Made by a program: the position numbers and the translations under genes. Below are positions 49,001-61,122 of a stretch of 64,000 bases of DNA, piece by piece; position 1 is the stretch's first letter; each line of letters opens with the position of its first letter. Below the pieces are notes generated by a model that had not been told where the DNA came from, made no database searches, and saw only the letters and a list, made by a program, of their open reading frames with translations. Source of the stretch: Sclerurus mexicanus. Taxonomy: Eukaryota; Chordata; Aves; Passeriformes; Furnariidae. The stretch is from positions 62,001 through 126,000 of the forward strand of contig VWZF01007082.1 in assembly GCA_013396755.1 (NCBI GenBank), written 5' to 3'.

Positions 49001-51660
49001 AGAGTTGCAACATGGAGGTACCTGCAACCTCACGACCCCACTTGTTGGGCAGTTTTGGCCTCTGCATGAAAAGCAAAGGTAACTTTCACTGCTTTTATGT
49101 CATCTGTGACACTGCTGATGGGTTTCACAATGCTGAACACTGTTAAAACTTTGGCCCTGAAGTTGCTCAAGCTTCACAGTTTGCCTGTATGGCTGATCTC
49201 TTACCACAGCTGCAATGCAGGAAGAAGGGCCACCACCACCATGTAAGTACCTTTTCTAAGGAAGTCCACAAGGGTTTTTTGCATCAGGTGCTATGCTTGA
49301 TTTTTCCACAGCTGCAGAGGCCACTTAGTTCATTCAGCCAGCCCAGAACATTGTTTCTACAACATGAAAACGGTGACATTCCCATCTCATTAGCAAGGAA
49401 ATCAAATACTCAATCGACAAGAGCATTTGGTACATGCAGCTTTTTCATAGAAATTAAGAGATGGAGGCTTCACCTGCTTCCCCCCAGCTTAAACTCCATA
49501 AATAACACTGTCATTGCTGAAAAGAAACACTGAGAGTGATTTTATCCAGACTGGCTCAGCAGGGCCCTCCCAGCCAGAGAAGAACACCGACAACACAGCA
49601 GGTTACCAAATGGAGGATAATAAGGTAAAACAAGCACAGACACAGTACTTCAGCCCTTGCACTAAACATGAGATACTTACTTACCTCCCTCCCATTTTGT
49701 TTTCCTAAACTTTGCTTTCACTAACAGGCTCTTGTTACATCCTATAGTAACAGCCAGGCACTACACTCCTAATGGTGAAACATGGCCTGAAGATCTGGTA
49801 AAAAGACTTTAACTTTTTACCAAAGCCAACCACAGGCTGCTGAACTGCTCACATCCACCAGGTACACTGGCAAGACCCCAGCCTGGCTGTTTCCCACCAC
49901 AGGAAGCAAGTAGGAACCAGTGATGAGCATGGTCTACAAAGTTCATTCCTGCTCATCCTAAAATAAAAGCCAGAGATCCTGGCTGTTCCCTCCATTTTGC
50001 AGCATCATGCAAACTCCTCTACGAGGAACTGAAATTCTCATTGCAAAGTCTCACCTCATTCCCACAGGCAGAAAGTCTTGGCATTCACTGCATTTAAGAC
50101 AAATCTTAATGAAAAGGACTTATCGGTCTGAGTCCTTTTCCCTTGACATGATGACCGGATACTCTCAATATCTATGACAGACATTCTGACACTATTAAGT
50201 TCTTACGACTCTATGATGTCATTCACAGCTTTTTATAAAAACTATTAGAATAAGGCAAGAAATGTCATTTACATTCGTCTCCAGCCCACCAGGCTCTTCT
50301 CTTGCTAGAGAATGTAAGTTAAAGATTAGCTGAATTTTGTGCAGCTCATTTTAAAAGATTAAAATTACCAGTGAGATTCTCCAGCATGTAATAATCATCT
50401 TCTCATCAATGCATTCTTTTCAACTACCCAATTACTGCCATATTTAGATTACTCCCTGGATTGGGAGCTGGTACTTAATTACCATGTTTCACTAGTGCTT
50501 GTACATCCTTAAATCTGCAACATAGACATATTACTTATAATTAACTTTGCAGTAGGTCCAGTGTCAAAGATTCACCTCTCTCAGCTTCTATGAGTTTTAC
50601 AAGTCAAAAATTGCCTAATGCATGATAAATAATGCAGGCCCTGTTTATTCCATGCTGTGTGCAATTTTATGTTGGAATTACAAGCCTCCTTGCCAAAAAC
50701 ATCCTTGATTCTCGGGCTTCAAGAGAGTAATTGGTACCTCACATTCTCCCCTTTTTTGCACCAATTAAAACCTGCAGGTGCACTAATGTTGTCATTTGGA
50801 ACATTGCTGGTACATCAGAGGTTCTTTTCACCAAATGTGTGCTATTAGTAAAATCAGCCCATCAGGGGAATTGTGAATGCTGTTTGCTGCTACAGTGCTC
50901 TCCAAGGCCCTCCAAATATTTTACTAGTGCAAGACCAGACAATAAATTTTTATCTTTAAAGTAAACACAGGTTGTCATAAAAACTTACGTTCAATTGGAA
51001 ATACTTACTTAAAGTATATTTGAAACTGGCAAATCATATCTTTGAGATTGCCAAAGGCCAGACATGACTGTTAAGGTCATCTACAATCTCCTGCTGAACA
51101 CAGGCTACAAAATTTCTCTTTATTTCTCTGGAAAAGCACTCTAGCTCAGAGAGAAAATTGGCTTAAAAAACAAAAAACCCAACAACAAATAGAGACTCTC
51201 ACCAGTCCTGAGATAGGTAGCAGAAAACAAGAGACATTGATGTCAGTAGCAAAAACACACTTTGGTTTAAAAGGGTTGACACTTCACTCACAGTTCCAGT
51301 GAAAGAAAAATCCACCTGCATTTTCCAGTGACCATTGAGGCTCAATACAAAAGGTCTTCCTTGCACCATGAGGCAATGGTTTAAAAGTACTATAAGCACA
51401 CTGGTCAAAAGCTTCCCAAACCTGTTGTTCCAATTGTTTGGGGTTTTTTTCCCCCCCACTCTATTATATGATGAGACTACAGTAGGCATCATGGCACTAT
51501 ATGCAGGGCAGTATGTCTGCTTTCATGGGGATCAAATACCACTTTAAGTGATCTCCCAACATTACTGGCTGAACTGGAATTTGAAAAACTCAATTCTGCC
51601 ATCACTCCTAAAGGAACTCCCCTCCCCAGCCTCTAACAGAGGAGTGTGAAATCTCTCCCC

Positions 51661-51666
51661 TTTATT
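51661..51666 (-). promoter_or_regulatory. Possible NTPCR polyadenylation signal (AATAAA on - strand)
   Basis: TTTATT on the + strand, about 1.9 kb beyond the NTPCR stop. I saw no AATAAA closer to the stop; an ATTAAA variant lies at about 53349-53354. Either could end the transcript. Confidence 0.25.
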
Positions 51667-53553
51667 TAAAGGTCAGTCCTCATTTAAGACTCCACAGCAG
51701 TCCCACTAAAACCTTGCTACACTTTGGGTCATTATTTAATTATTGAAAGAACTATTCTTTCACAGCATACTTTACAGTTTAAGAGACTTGACATTGAAAG
51801 AGGAGGACATCCAATACTTAAGTGCAGAGAGGTTTCTGTTAAAAAATCTATGGCTTACAGCCCTGAAAAAGGTTACACTGGTCCCAAGTCCTTCATCTCT
51901 AAAAAACGTCTTTTGTCTAAGATACCTGAAGTAATTAAGGGATTAGTGGCATCTCCAGGGCACAACCTTATTTTGCAAAAAGCAGCCAGGAGCTGTACAT
52001 TCTCAAAGGAGTGGGAGGCTAAGAGTAATTTTCTTTTTCCCAAATATGATGAAGACGACACTATTATCCCGAGGGATATGGGCAGAAGGGTAGTTCTAAC
52101 AGGGCAGTCAGGGAATGATGGCCATGCCATCCTGTAATGTAGCATGTGCCTCCCACCACGTGTGGAGGGGCAATGTTTGTACCACACCCTCTCATCCTGA
52201 ATACAGGAAACAGGACATTCCCTCCATGCCCTCAGCTGTTTGCGGGCCACCTGTAAAAATGCTTGTCTCCATCCAGCCCTATACAACTGTGAGCACCAGA
52301 TTTACACAAATAAATAAGTAAAATTATATTTGAAAATACTTTTAATATAGTTTGCTAGTTTTAACAGTCATTGAACTGAACAGAAAAATGTTAAGAAATT
52401 ACTGAATTCTTAACAACTTTCTACAACGAGAGATGACTATAAATTGTACAATGAACAGTGTGCACCTGGGAGGGAATTGTTTTCACAACACACAAAACTG
52501 ATTAAGTGGTGGCACTTTTCCTGAACACATCTGTACACCTCATAGGCAAACACATTGTCTAATACTCTCCAACACTTCTTATTTCACCATTAAGCTTGTA
52601 CAAAATTGCTTAAGGGAAAAAACCCAAACAAACAAAAGGTATCAATAAACATAACAGATTGTAAAACAAATAGAGACAACTGCAGTATTAAGTACATCCT
52701 GACTTAACAAACTCTGCATGAAAAACACAAGTCAACATTTGACTGAACTTCATGGACTTGAAGATTTATATATGTAATTTTTAAAGGGATGTGGGACAGG
52801 ATTGCCATCAGAAAACTGAAAATGAACTCAAAATGCAGCCCTCTTATCAACTACTACCTGGGCCACGTAGGGGAGGGTAGAGCTGGTTATTTTCCGTCCC
52901 AAACTGGAATTCTGTAAATGTTACTTGGGACTACAGGAAATTTTCTTGAAACTCTAGTTAACCCTTCTTATACTGCAACTGCAGAGAGGGGTGTCTGGGG
53001 GTAGAGGGAGAGAGAGCATCTCCTTATTCCTTCTACTTCATGATTTCTCATCATCCATGCTGAAACACCCTTGGACACACCTAAGCCGAGTCACCAAGAA
53101 CAAAGGCATTTCTACATAAACCAGGCAAAACACACACACATTTTGGACAGGGTTCTGTTCTGTTACACCAGGGCTAACTTCCAGATACGAAACTGCTCTC
53201 TAGGCAGAACGGTCCAAACACACTCAGAAAGACTAAAATCTCAAACAGATTTTACAGTTAATTGTTTTTACATGGGGTAACTTGGATCAGTTAGACCACC
53301 TAACTTCCAAACACCCAGATTAGAACTGGATGTTCGCTATTCAATTTTTTTAATTCTGTGAACTGAATAAATAAGAATCCTGCTATCTCATTTTCACATT
53401 TTAGAGTATTACCAGCTTTACCTTGCTTACCCTGAAGGCTCCAGTAAAGCCTCCAGGGGCTAAAGCAGGAAGGACAGACTCTAAAATATCCACAAAATGT
53501 TGTAATGCTTTGTTGAAATAAAAACTTCAGTGTTTACAGGAACAAGAAGGTCT

Positions 53554-53622
53554 TCATTTTCTGCAGGATTCCACAGCTGCCAAGATGTCTTGCAAAATGC
53601 TGTTTCTGTTTTCCTTACTAAC
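53554..53622 (-). CDS. NTPCR: NTPCR last coding exon
   Basis: A 69-nt coding part: VSKENRNSILQDILAAVESC, then RK and the TGA stop at 53554-53556. It matches the C-terminal KENRN...RK pattern of the vertebrate enzyme. On the - strand the acceptor is aatttctctttctctag. The 3' UTR continues to lower coordinates. Confidence 0.95.
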   Translation of the reverse strand, partial: VSKENRNSILQDILAAVESCRK

Positions 53623-56600
53623 CTAGAGAAAGAGAAATTAAAACTTATGTGATTTGATGAACAGCCTCTATACCAGGGTTTACTTCAAAAACAATCAAAG
53701 CAGAAATTCAAGTGCATTTCTTTCTCAATGCAGGAATGTTGAGTGTCAAACACCTGCCTTCTTCTGCTACTGAGAACACAATATGCTAAACCCACAAACA
53801 TACATAATTGAATATTCAGTGATCTTTTTGATTTAATTACGCATGGCATTTTGCAGTATTATTCAGGGTTTGAAAAGCTAACGAGAATCACTCAAAGAAT
53901 CAGCATGTACTTTTGTCATTACTAGAAATCTTTTCCAACCACTAAATTTAACTTTCCTACTATAAAGTGTTCTTACGCTTTCATCACTGGAAAGGGTTGT
54001 ATTTATTAAGATGACAGACCTAGTCAAAAATACCTGCAAAGAAAAGAAATTAAAACAGGCTTAGCAGCATGCCTCTGTTCTCTGAGAAACCTTACCACTG
54101 CAGGATAGAAACACCTTGAAAAAAAAATAGAGTACTTGAAAAAGCTGGGGTCTTCTGTAGCACACAGAAGGGACAGATTCGGTCGACCACTCCATCAAAT
54201 GCTGGGCTTTAAGACCAGCATATGTGAAAATCCATGTAGTCCAGTGCCCTGTATTTTGCTGGGTCCATCTGCATCCCAGCCCATAGATTAGTGTAAACTG
54301 CCAAGAAAATGCTAGCATTTGCTAGTCAGCTCAGCTCCCAGGGGCACAGAGCTGCGGGGGGCTCTGTGTGTGTAAATTACCCCTTCCTGACAGACCAGGT
54401 CCTGATCCAGAGCCCAGTGACCCACAGTGCCACACACTACTAACTCAAACAAAGCCTGGGGAGATGACTAGGGTGGCAAGGGGTTAAGAAGCAATTGCGA
54501 AGCATCAGCAAAAGCCTCATTTTAAAAAGTCTAAGAAATTTTCCCCACTGTTCAGACCCCTGCAGAGAGGGCAGGAAGAAATCAGACAAAGACAGATGAG
54601 GCAAAAAAAAAAAAAAAAGGAGGAGTTCATATAAAGTTGGAGAAAAGCTGTTTGATGAGGAAGGAGAGACACAACACTATGCACAGCACTCTACCAGAAA
54701 GGCTTCACTGCACTCCCTGTATCTGCATTTAAGATCTGAGCACAAGAGTTTGTATCCCTTCCAGAATTACAAGCAATAATGAAGAAAGTATTGTTATTAT
54801 TATTCAGTAGATGACAATCCTACCTGAAGAATTTGGCCCTAGGAGCCTAGCACTACTTAGTCACAGACATCCTATCCAAATGCTGGAAAACACTGTAAAA
54901 CCTACTGACAGTGGTCTCACCTACCCCACTTGAATTCAAGACAGCAGATCAACATGGGACTAATGAAAAAGTAACATTAAAAAAAAAAAAAGAAACGAAG
55001 AAAAAGAGGGGGTAGGGAATAAGGAAAGGGAAGATCTGCCTGAAAATGTCACTGGTTTTATTGAGAATGATTCCAAGCCTATTCTAATATAAACAAAAAA
55101 CTCAACAATAACAAAGGGAGCAAGACAACAAAGAATGCTCTTCAGTAAGGCTATTGAGAGACCCCAAGGTAAACAATACACAGCACATAGGAGCCAAATT
55201 CTAAATCTCACAGTAAGAGTACTGATATCCTGACTTTCAAAGGACCTTCTGCACATTTAATAGCTCTTCCCACTCTCTCACAGCCAACAGAAACAATACT
55301 ACATTTTATCTATCCCTTTTCCATACCTACATGCCAGAAGTCCAGTGAGAGCAGCAGAGAAAAAGTGCCAAGCACTGGGAAATTTTCACAACTGTTTTAC
55401 AAAGGCTGCTTGATAGATATAAGTCTCCTCTTTAGATCTGGAGACATTCTGTGTAGGCAGCTTTCTCAGAAAGAACAAATCTCCCAGTATCTGTACTGAA
55501 TGTACAAACAGATGGGTAAGTTTTTAGAGAGTTAAAAATAACTGTAGATGCTGCTTATACTAAGCATTTAGGTAATTTGGAGGAAATTACCACCTAGACT
55601 ACAAGCAGGCAACTGCAGAGGACAAAAGCTTTCTTCCCCTGTTACAAGTACTGTCAAAGTAAGTGCTCGTCTACAATCTATTCAAATGGAACCTTTTCTT
55701 CTGATGCATTTAGCTATTTTCTTTCTTAATAGGCATATGCAACCAAACTTCACTAATGGGTTTCAGGGAAGCAAAATTAATAGATAGGAGAATGGGAAAA
55801 AATTAGTATCTGCCAGCTGTTAAGGATAACCTGATCGTGTTCATGACACCATGTCTGCAAAACTGCACAGACAGTGCAAAAAGAGTCTCTCTAGTTTCAC
55901 TCTGAAGTTTAGTTCTCAGCAAAATGGGCAGCAATGGAAAGAAATGTGTTAGATATCAGAGCTCCTATCGTTAAGAGCCCTAAACATAATAAACATTTGG
56001 GACCAAACGCTCAACTGCTTTTAGGGCATCTGGGCCCATTTACACCAATAAAACATGCTTTCAAGACAGAAGGGACTGTAAAACCCCAAACAGCTGTCTC
56101 TGTTCGGGGTTTGATGCTCTTGGCATCAAACATCACAACTATCCTTGTGACACTAAGAGAAGGATGAAAAAACTTTGCTGAGCCACTTGAATTCAGCCTA
56201 TCTCTGTAGGAAGTGATAAAGCAGCCAGCACGTCTTTGGAAGGTAGTCACCTACTTCTGCATACTTCCAGACACCACAGAAGTTAGTAAGGAATTACTGA
56301 CCATGAGCTATTTGGGCACTCCAGGTTCTCCCCATGCCACAGTCCTTGAAGAACATGTGAGCTGGTGATCCAGTATTCCCTTCAGCTACTAACACCTCTG
56401 ACTCCTCATGGGCCGGTTCTGTTCCTGGTCATGCACATGTTTTAACCAGTTGGGAAAGAGTGTATAGTGTGTCACTGGAGCAAGAGAGGCAGATGCTCTC
56501 CTGCACAAGACTTCAGCGAAGTAGGTGCGTCTCACTGGGGAATGACTGCAGTCTATCACACATTTCACATGCGTGCTTTTGGCTAACGGATTCGCAGAGA

Positions 56601-58075
56601 ACTCTGTTTAAAAGAAGAAACCTGCATGCCCTAATCTCAGCAACATAAACAGGATGGGCCATTTCTTCAGTAAAGAATTTTTTGCTAAAGGAAACACTGC
56701 TTGGTTTAAATTCACAGGAAGACTTTAGCTGGCTGCTGTCAGTACTTGAGAGAAGGGTGTGTTGGCAGACTGACACAGCTAAAAACATGGGGTTGAGTAG
56801 CAGGTGCCCTCACATCACCTGATAAAAAGAGACAACAGGAGCCTCAAAAGCTTCCTTGAAAAGCCAAATGCTGTTTTCTAGCACCCCGTCTCCTCCCCTG
56901 AGAGGGCCAAATGCACACACTACTCTACTGCTGTGACGGCAGCCTAAGCATTGAGTGTTACTTCCAGTAAGGCTCCCTCTTCCCCAGTCCAACTCCATAA
57001 GCGAATGGCCCCTATGGGGATCAGATCCACAGCCTTGGCATTATTAGTACTGTGCTCTAACCAGCTGAGCTAATCTTCATGTGCATCTCTGTTCAAGACC
57101 CCGACAACAAACACACATCAGTTTGGTAGTGGAAAACCTGGGGCTTTACCTTTGAAAGGAACGGTAGGAGTTGAATGCTTATATAAGGAAAGGAATAGTC
57201 TCTCACTTTTGCTCCGACAATTACTTTAGCACTTAATTAAACCAGCATTTAATCTGAAAACAGAAACTGCAGATGACAGTGGGATCCTCAACTAAGAGAA
57301 AGCTGAGGAACATTTCTGAGCACTGCAGTTTTTTCAACTTAACTCTGAAGAGGAAACATAAATCAAGAGTGGGGAATGCATTTAGCTTGGTTTTGTGAAG
57401 CACCCAGGACACTTAGAGATGTTAAGGAAACCTCATGCCTGTATTCCTGTGAATAGGCTATGTTTTATTCTGGGAAGTTTTTGAGACCCCCTCCGTAACT
57501 GATCGGAAATGCACTTCGAGGCCCTAATATTCTGAAAGTTATGTCTGTAAAAATAACATAATGAATTCCAAAATTGGTCCACTGACTCCAGAGAAAGTAT
57601 ACTCCATTTACAAGCATCTCTCTTCTATAAATCATTTCTGCAAACTCCACTGCTGCCTTTTTTTTTCTTTTTTTTTTTCTTTCTTGAATATGATTATTGG
57701 TCATATTTCTGCAAGCCAGTCTGGGGAAAAAAAAAAAGCTTAAAAATCTGACTGTACTTTAAAAGACTTAACTCTTAGGAACAATGAATACTTATGCAAT
57801 AATACTACAGCAAGAAAACCTTTTAAAACAACTATATCATTGCTTCTGCAGCTCCTCACAAGCAAAGCCAGCTGTGTGAGCCTGCTATATCAAGTGCCAA
57901 TTTTTTTTTTTAATAATGTGAACACCTACCCATTAAGAATAAAATGGAAACTAAAAAACTTATTTCATACAAACTACCTACAGCTATCAGTTGGTAGTAA
58001 CAATCTTAAAACAGAGCCAAATACAAACCAGTAACCTAGAACAGAAGGCTCTTTAGGATATTAAATACTACTCAC
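53623..58075. other. NTPCR intron, 4.5 kb, with a SINE
   Basis: Contains a decayed tRNA-Ile-derived SINE on the - strand (56980-57078), a 16-base A run at 54603-54618, and T- and A-rich runs at about 57656-57682 and 57727-57737. Otherwise unremarkable. Confidence 0.85.
56980..57078 (-). mobile_element. tRNA-Ile-derived SINE, decayed
   Basis: On the - strand, 57078-57006 reads like a tRNA-Ile(AAT): the A box TTAGCTCAGCTGGTTAGAGC is intact and the anticodon loop CTAATAA is recognisable. The acceptor-stem ends do not pair (GAAGATT against GGGGCCA), the anticodon stem has mismatches, and the B box (GGATCTGATCC) is degraded, so it is not a working tRNA gene. The body is followed by TTCGCTTATGGAGTTGGACT, which resembles the 3' part of a songbird SINE I remember (tRNA-Ile head, CR1-like tail). 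The rest of the tail is not recognisable. Confidence 0.75.
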
Positions 58076-58285
58076 ATTGAACACTTTAACATCTTTCCTA
58101 CTTCTTATTTCTTCAACAAGATCCAGTGGCTTTCCCTTAGGTATTGGAATAGTTCCAAGCACCACAGTCCCTGAGCCAGTCAGAGTTTGACGAACAGCTT
58201 GAATAAAAGCCTGGCTGAAGAGTTCCATTTTACCAATCTCATCTATGACACAAATTCTTTTCTCTGTATCACCGCCGTGGTTTAC
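58076..58285 (-). CDS. NTPCR: NTPCR exon 4, Walker B and C-terminal core
   Basis: A 210-nt exon of 70 whole codons: a variable VNHGGDTEKR, then ICVIDEIGKMELFSQAFIQA with the Walker-B-type Asp-Glu, GTVVLGTIPIPKGKPLDLVE, and RKDVKVFN. On the - strand the acceptor is gtgcttttccacag and the donor TCAAT|gtgagt. Both ends fall between codons. Confidence 0.97.
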
Positions 58286-61025
58286 CTGTGGAAAAGCACA
58301 TCAAGAACTGTAAACAACAAAGAACTTAGAACAAGCAACAGAAATAATTTCTATGCTGACAAAAGCAATACCTCAAAAAAAAATCAATTGTAATACTGGG
58401 CAAAGTGGAACAGTCAAAGCTACTGCTGGCAAATGACAGACTTAGAAACTACCATTTCTATTTCACGAGAGATTTTTGGAAGGATGAAAATATATGTGCA
58501 GTATAAATATGAACTACAATAGGAAATATCCATAATACCAGATTTCCTTCAAAGCAGAATTCTCACAACAGTCCCGTATGAGCTATTTGAAAATCAGGAA
58601 CTGTACTTGGCCTAATAGCAGCTCTCAATCATTCTGAGGGCCACTGATTTTTAAAAACTCTTCTCCTCCCATCAAATTATGCATTTAGAATAAACCAAGA
58701 GTCACACAAAAAAAAAGTATTTAAAGAAAAAGACTTCCCTTAAGTCTAGATTTGGCAGTTTCTCCGTTTTCAGTTGGGTTGAAGGAGGGTCAAAACTAGC
58801 ACTTCTCTCAGAACAACTGATCTTCTTCAAAGCTGTCTCAGTAACAACCAAGTCATTTCAAGCCTCTCTCACATCAGAAGAGTCCTCTTCCATTTGTTTG
58901 TTGAGATATACCTTATTCTTTAGTCCTAGCCACCTTCCTGGATCGTAGGAGAGACATCACACTAACAATTAACCACATTTGTCATTTGTTTGCTTTTCTC
59001 ATGAAGCGAATACTGTGCCAAACAGTACAGTGCTGCAGACTGGTGCGAGCAGCTGTAAAGTCTACGAAAAAACATGGGTGACTGCTACTGAGGAAAAGGC
59101 AGCTCATGAAGTGGAGGATCTCTTCAACAGAAAAAGGAAGCGCAATGCCTACCCTCTTTTGGTAAAAGTAACTGAAAAGCACACTCCATTATTTACAGAA
59201 GTGAGGTGGAAATCAACTCAATTCAAAACATCACTACAGATCCACAAATATGCACCAAAACAAGCCATATTATACAGAATATTAAAAAAAAAAAATCAAA
59301 ACACTATCCCTTGTGAAGGTAAAGTATTTGCTTCTGGGAAAGTAAAAGAACTGTATAACATGCATCCTAAAATCTTTTCAAGCCGAGTCCCTACTGAGTA
59401 GCTGTTTTATCTAAAATCCTTTCATAGATCCGTGAGCCAAAAAGCCAATACTAGTCACTAGGTCACACACTGAGAAACACAGCATTTAGCTTTGAAAAAA
59501 CTGAAAAAACTTTATCAGTTCTGCCTGGTAAAGTTTGCAGAACCAGAGAGATCTGCCATTGGAGGATCTACCCCATTCTAACTGGAGTGAATAAAGCCTT
59601 AAGAGCTGTTGTCAGGACTAAATGGGCATGTGCCCATTTCATGCTGCTCTCTGATCAAATCAGACCATACCTATGACTCTCCTGACCTCATTCTTCATTT
59701 GTCTCTTCTTGTTTCAGTTCTGTGATCTTCCTCACTCTCCTCTTCCATTCTGGACCACTTACATGCATGACCAATTCCCACAAAACTGATAATCAGTGCT
59801 TTCTATGAGCACAGGATCACACAATGTATAATTCTGCTGGCCCCAGTTCTCTTCACCTTGTACTTGCAGAAAGCTTTAGAAGAAATTGAAAAATTCAACA
59901 CTGCTAACACTTTCCTAGTAAGTCCGCTTGTGGACTTCATATTAATTCAAGAGTAAAAGGATTCCAAGTTCAGCACTGGCTTAATGAAGTATTTTTATTA
60001 AACCATCCTTTCATTTACTAACATCATAAATATAGTTGCAGTGAAATGAAACAGATACAATCACTCCATTTTATTTATATTTCCTTTCTGCCTTATCCCA
60101 ACATCTCTGTTTTCCTACTGTCAGACTTTAATGTACCTTGATAAAAATCAAGAATTAGATCCTCAATCTTCTTTTTGCTCCTTGCATCTCTTTGGTTTCC
60201 TATTCTAAGTCCATCAAAAAAGTCCCTTCTTTCTTGTCCCCTTGAGCTTTGGCGATGTAGAAAAGTCACAATAGGCTTTCTTTTAGTTGCACAGTTCAGC
60301 AGCTGCTGCACACTGTTTGTGATGTTATTGCTAAAATCAGATCTGTTCTTGTTTAATTTGGGAGAGGGGAAAGGTTGGAGGGAGAAGAAGGAGAAAGAAA
60401 AAGGCAGTAAAAGAATATTAGCAGAAGAAAGGAAAAAGACTGTGTGGAAAGTCTTGTCACAGTCAGAGCACTCCTTGTGCAGCTGGCTAAATCCCAAATA
60501 GCCATGCTGCTATTATCAGTATCCAGGTACTTACACAGTAGGAACCAAAAACACCCACTGGATTCAAGAAACAAATGGTTCTCCTGGAAGAAGACGGGAA
60601 TCAGAGGAAGAGGCGGGAAAGGGTCCTAAAGAACAGCAACAGCAAAAGCCTTTTTCTTTAACCCACTGATTCCACCCAATTCTCCATGTTAAGCCACTCA
60701 TACATTTTGTTTGCTTTCCAATATGCGAGACAGTAGCATAGGAAGAAACTTCCTACCAGCTGCCTCTTCAGGCCAAGGAGGTCCGGCTCGCAGGATGATA
60801 TAGATCAAGAACATGAGGAGACTGCAATCACTCCAAAACCACAATAATAAGAGAACAAGCCAGATTTGCAGCTCCAGCTTCCTCATCCTGAAGTCAACCA
60901 GAATCAGTAAAGCCAAAAAAACAGGCCACTCATTAATAGCAAAAACCAGTGCTGAAAAAGGGCCTTCCAGTAACACCAATTATCATAAAACACACATTTT
61001 TCAGCGGCTTTCACAGAATACTCAC
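58286..61025. other. NTPCR intron, 2.7 kb
   Basis: Contains an unrecognised 140-codon + strand ORF (58979-59401) and an unrecognised 134-codon - strand ORF (60093-60497). No repeat family was recognised. Confidence 0.8.
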
Positions 61026-61122
61026 ATTTCTTAGCATAGGAAGAACCAACTGCTCAAAGGAAACAAGGTCTACAACATATTGTCCAACCCGATATTCACA
61101 TCTTGAAGTAGAAGAATCAGAA
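61026..61122 (-). CDS. NTPCR: NTPCR exon 3, VGQYVVDL segment
   Basis: A 97-nt exon (one base, 32 codons). It starts with a Ser-rich variable stretch (SDSSTSRCEY), followed by the conserved RVGQYVVDLVSFEQLVLPML and a final RN. On the - strand the acceptor is tctttttcaacttcag and the donor AAAT|gtgagt. The variable stretch has the same length as I remember in the human protein, although the residues differ. Confidence 0.95.

Larger units (their letters stand above)
45957..53553. other. Region between the convergent genes PCNX2 and NTPCR
   Basis: The 7.6 kb between the two stop codons, including both 3' UTRs. No known gene was recognised. Unassigned items are an ORF of 125 codons starting at 46705, a Ser/Gln-rich open stretch at about 48223-48402 ending in a donor-like CAAG|gtaaga, and two opposed 137-codon ORFs at 51724-52286. 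No CR1 copy was recognised. Confidence 0.7.

Noticed and set aside
57006..57078. A functional tRNA-Ile gene
   Set aside because: The acceptor-stem ends do not pair, the anticodon stem has mismatches and the B box is degraded. The downstream SINE-like tail explains it better.
60093..60497. 134-codon - strand ORF in an NTPCR intron
   Set aside because: The hydrophobic/Ser-rich start comes from a purine-rich run on the + strand. No domain was recognised, and flanking NTPCR exons join directly in phase.
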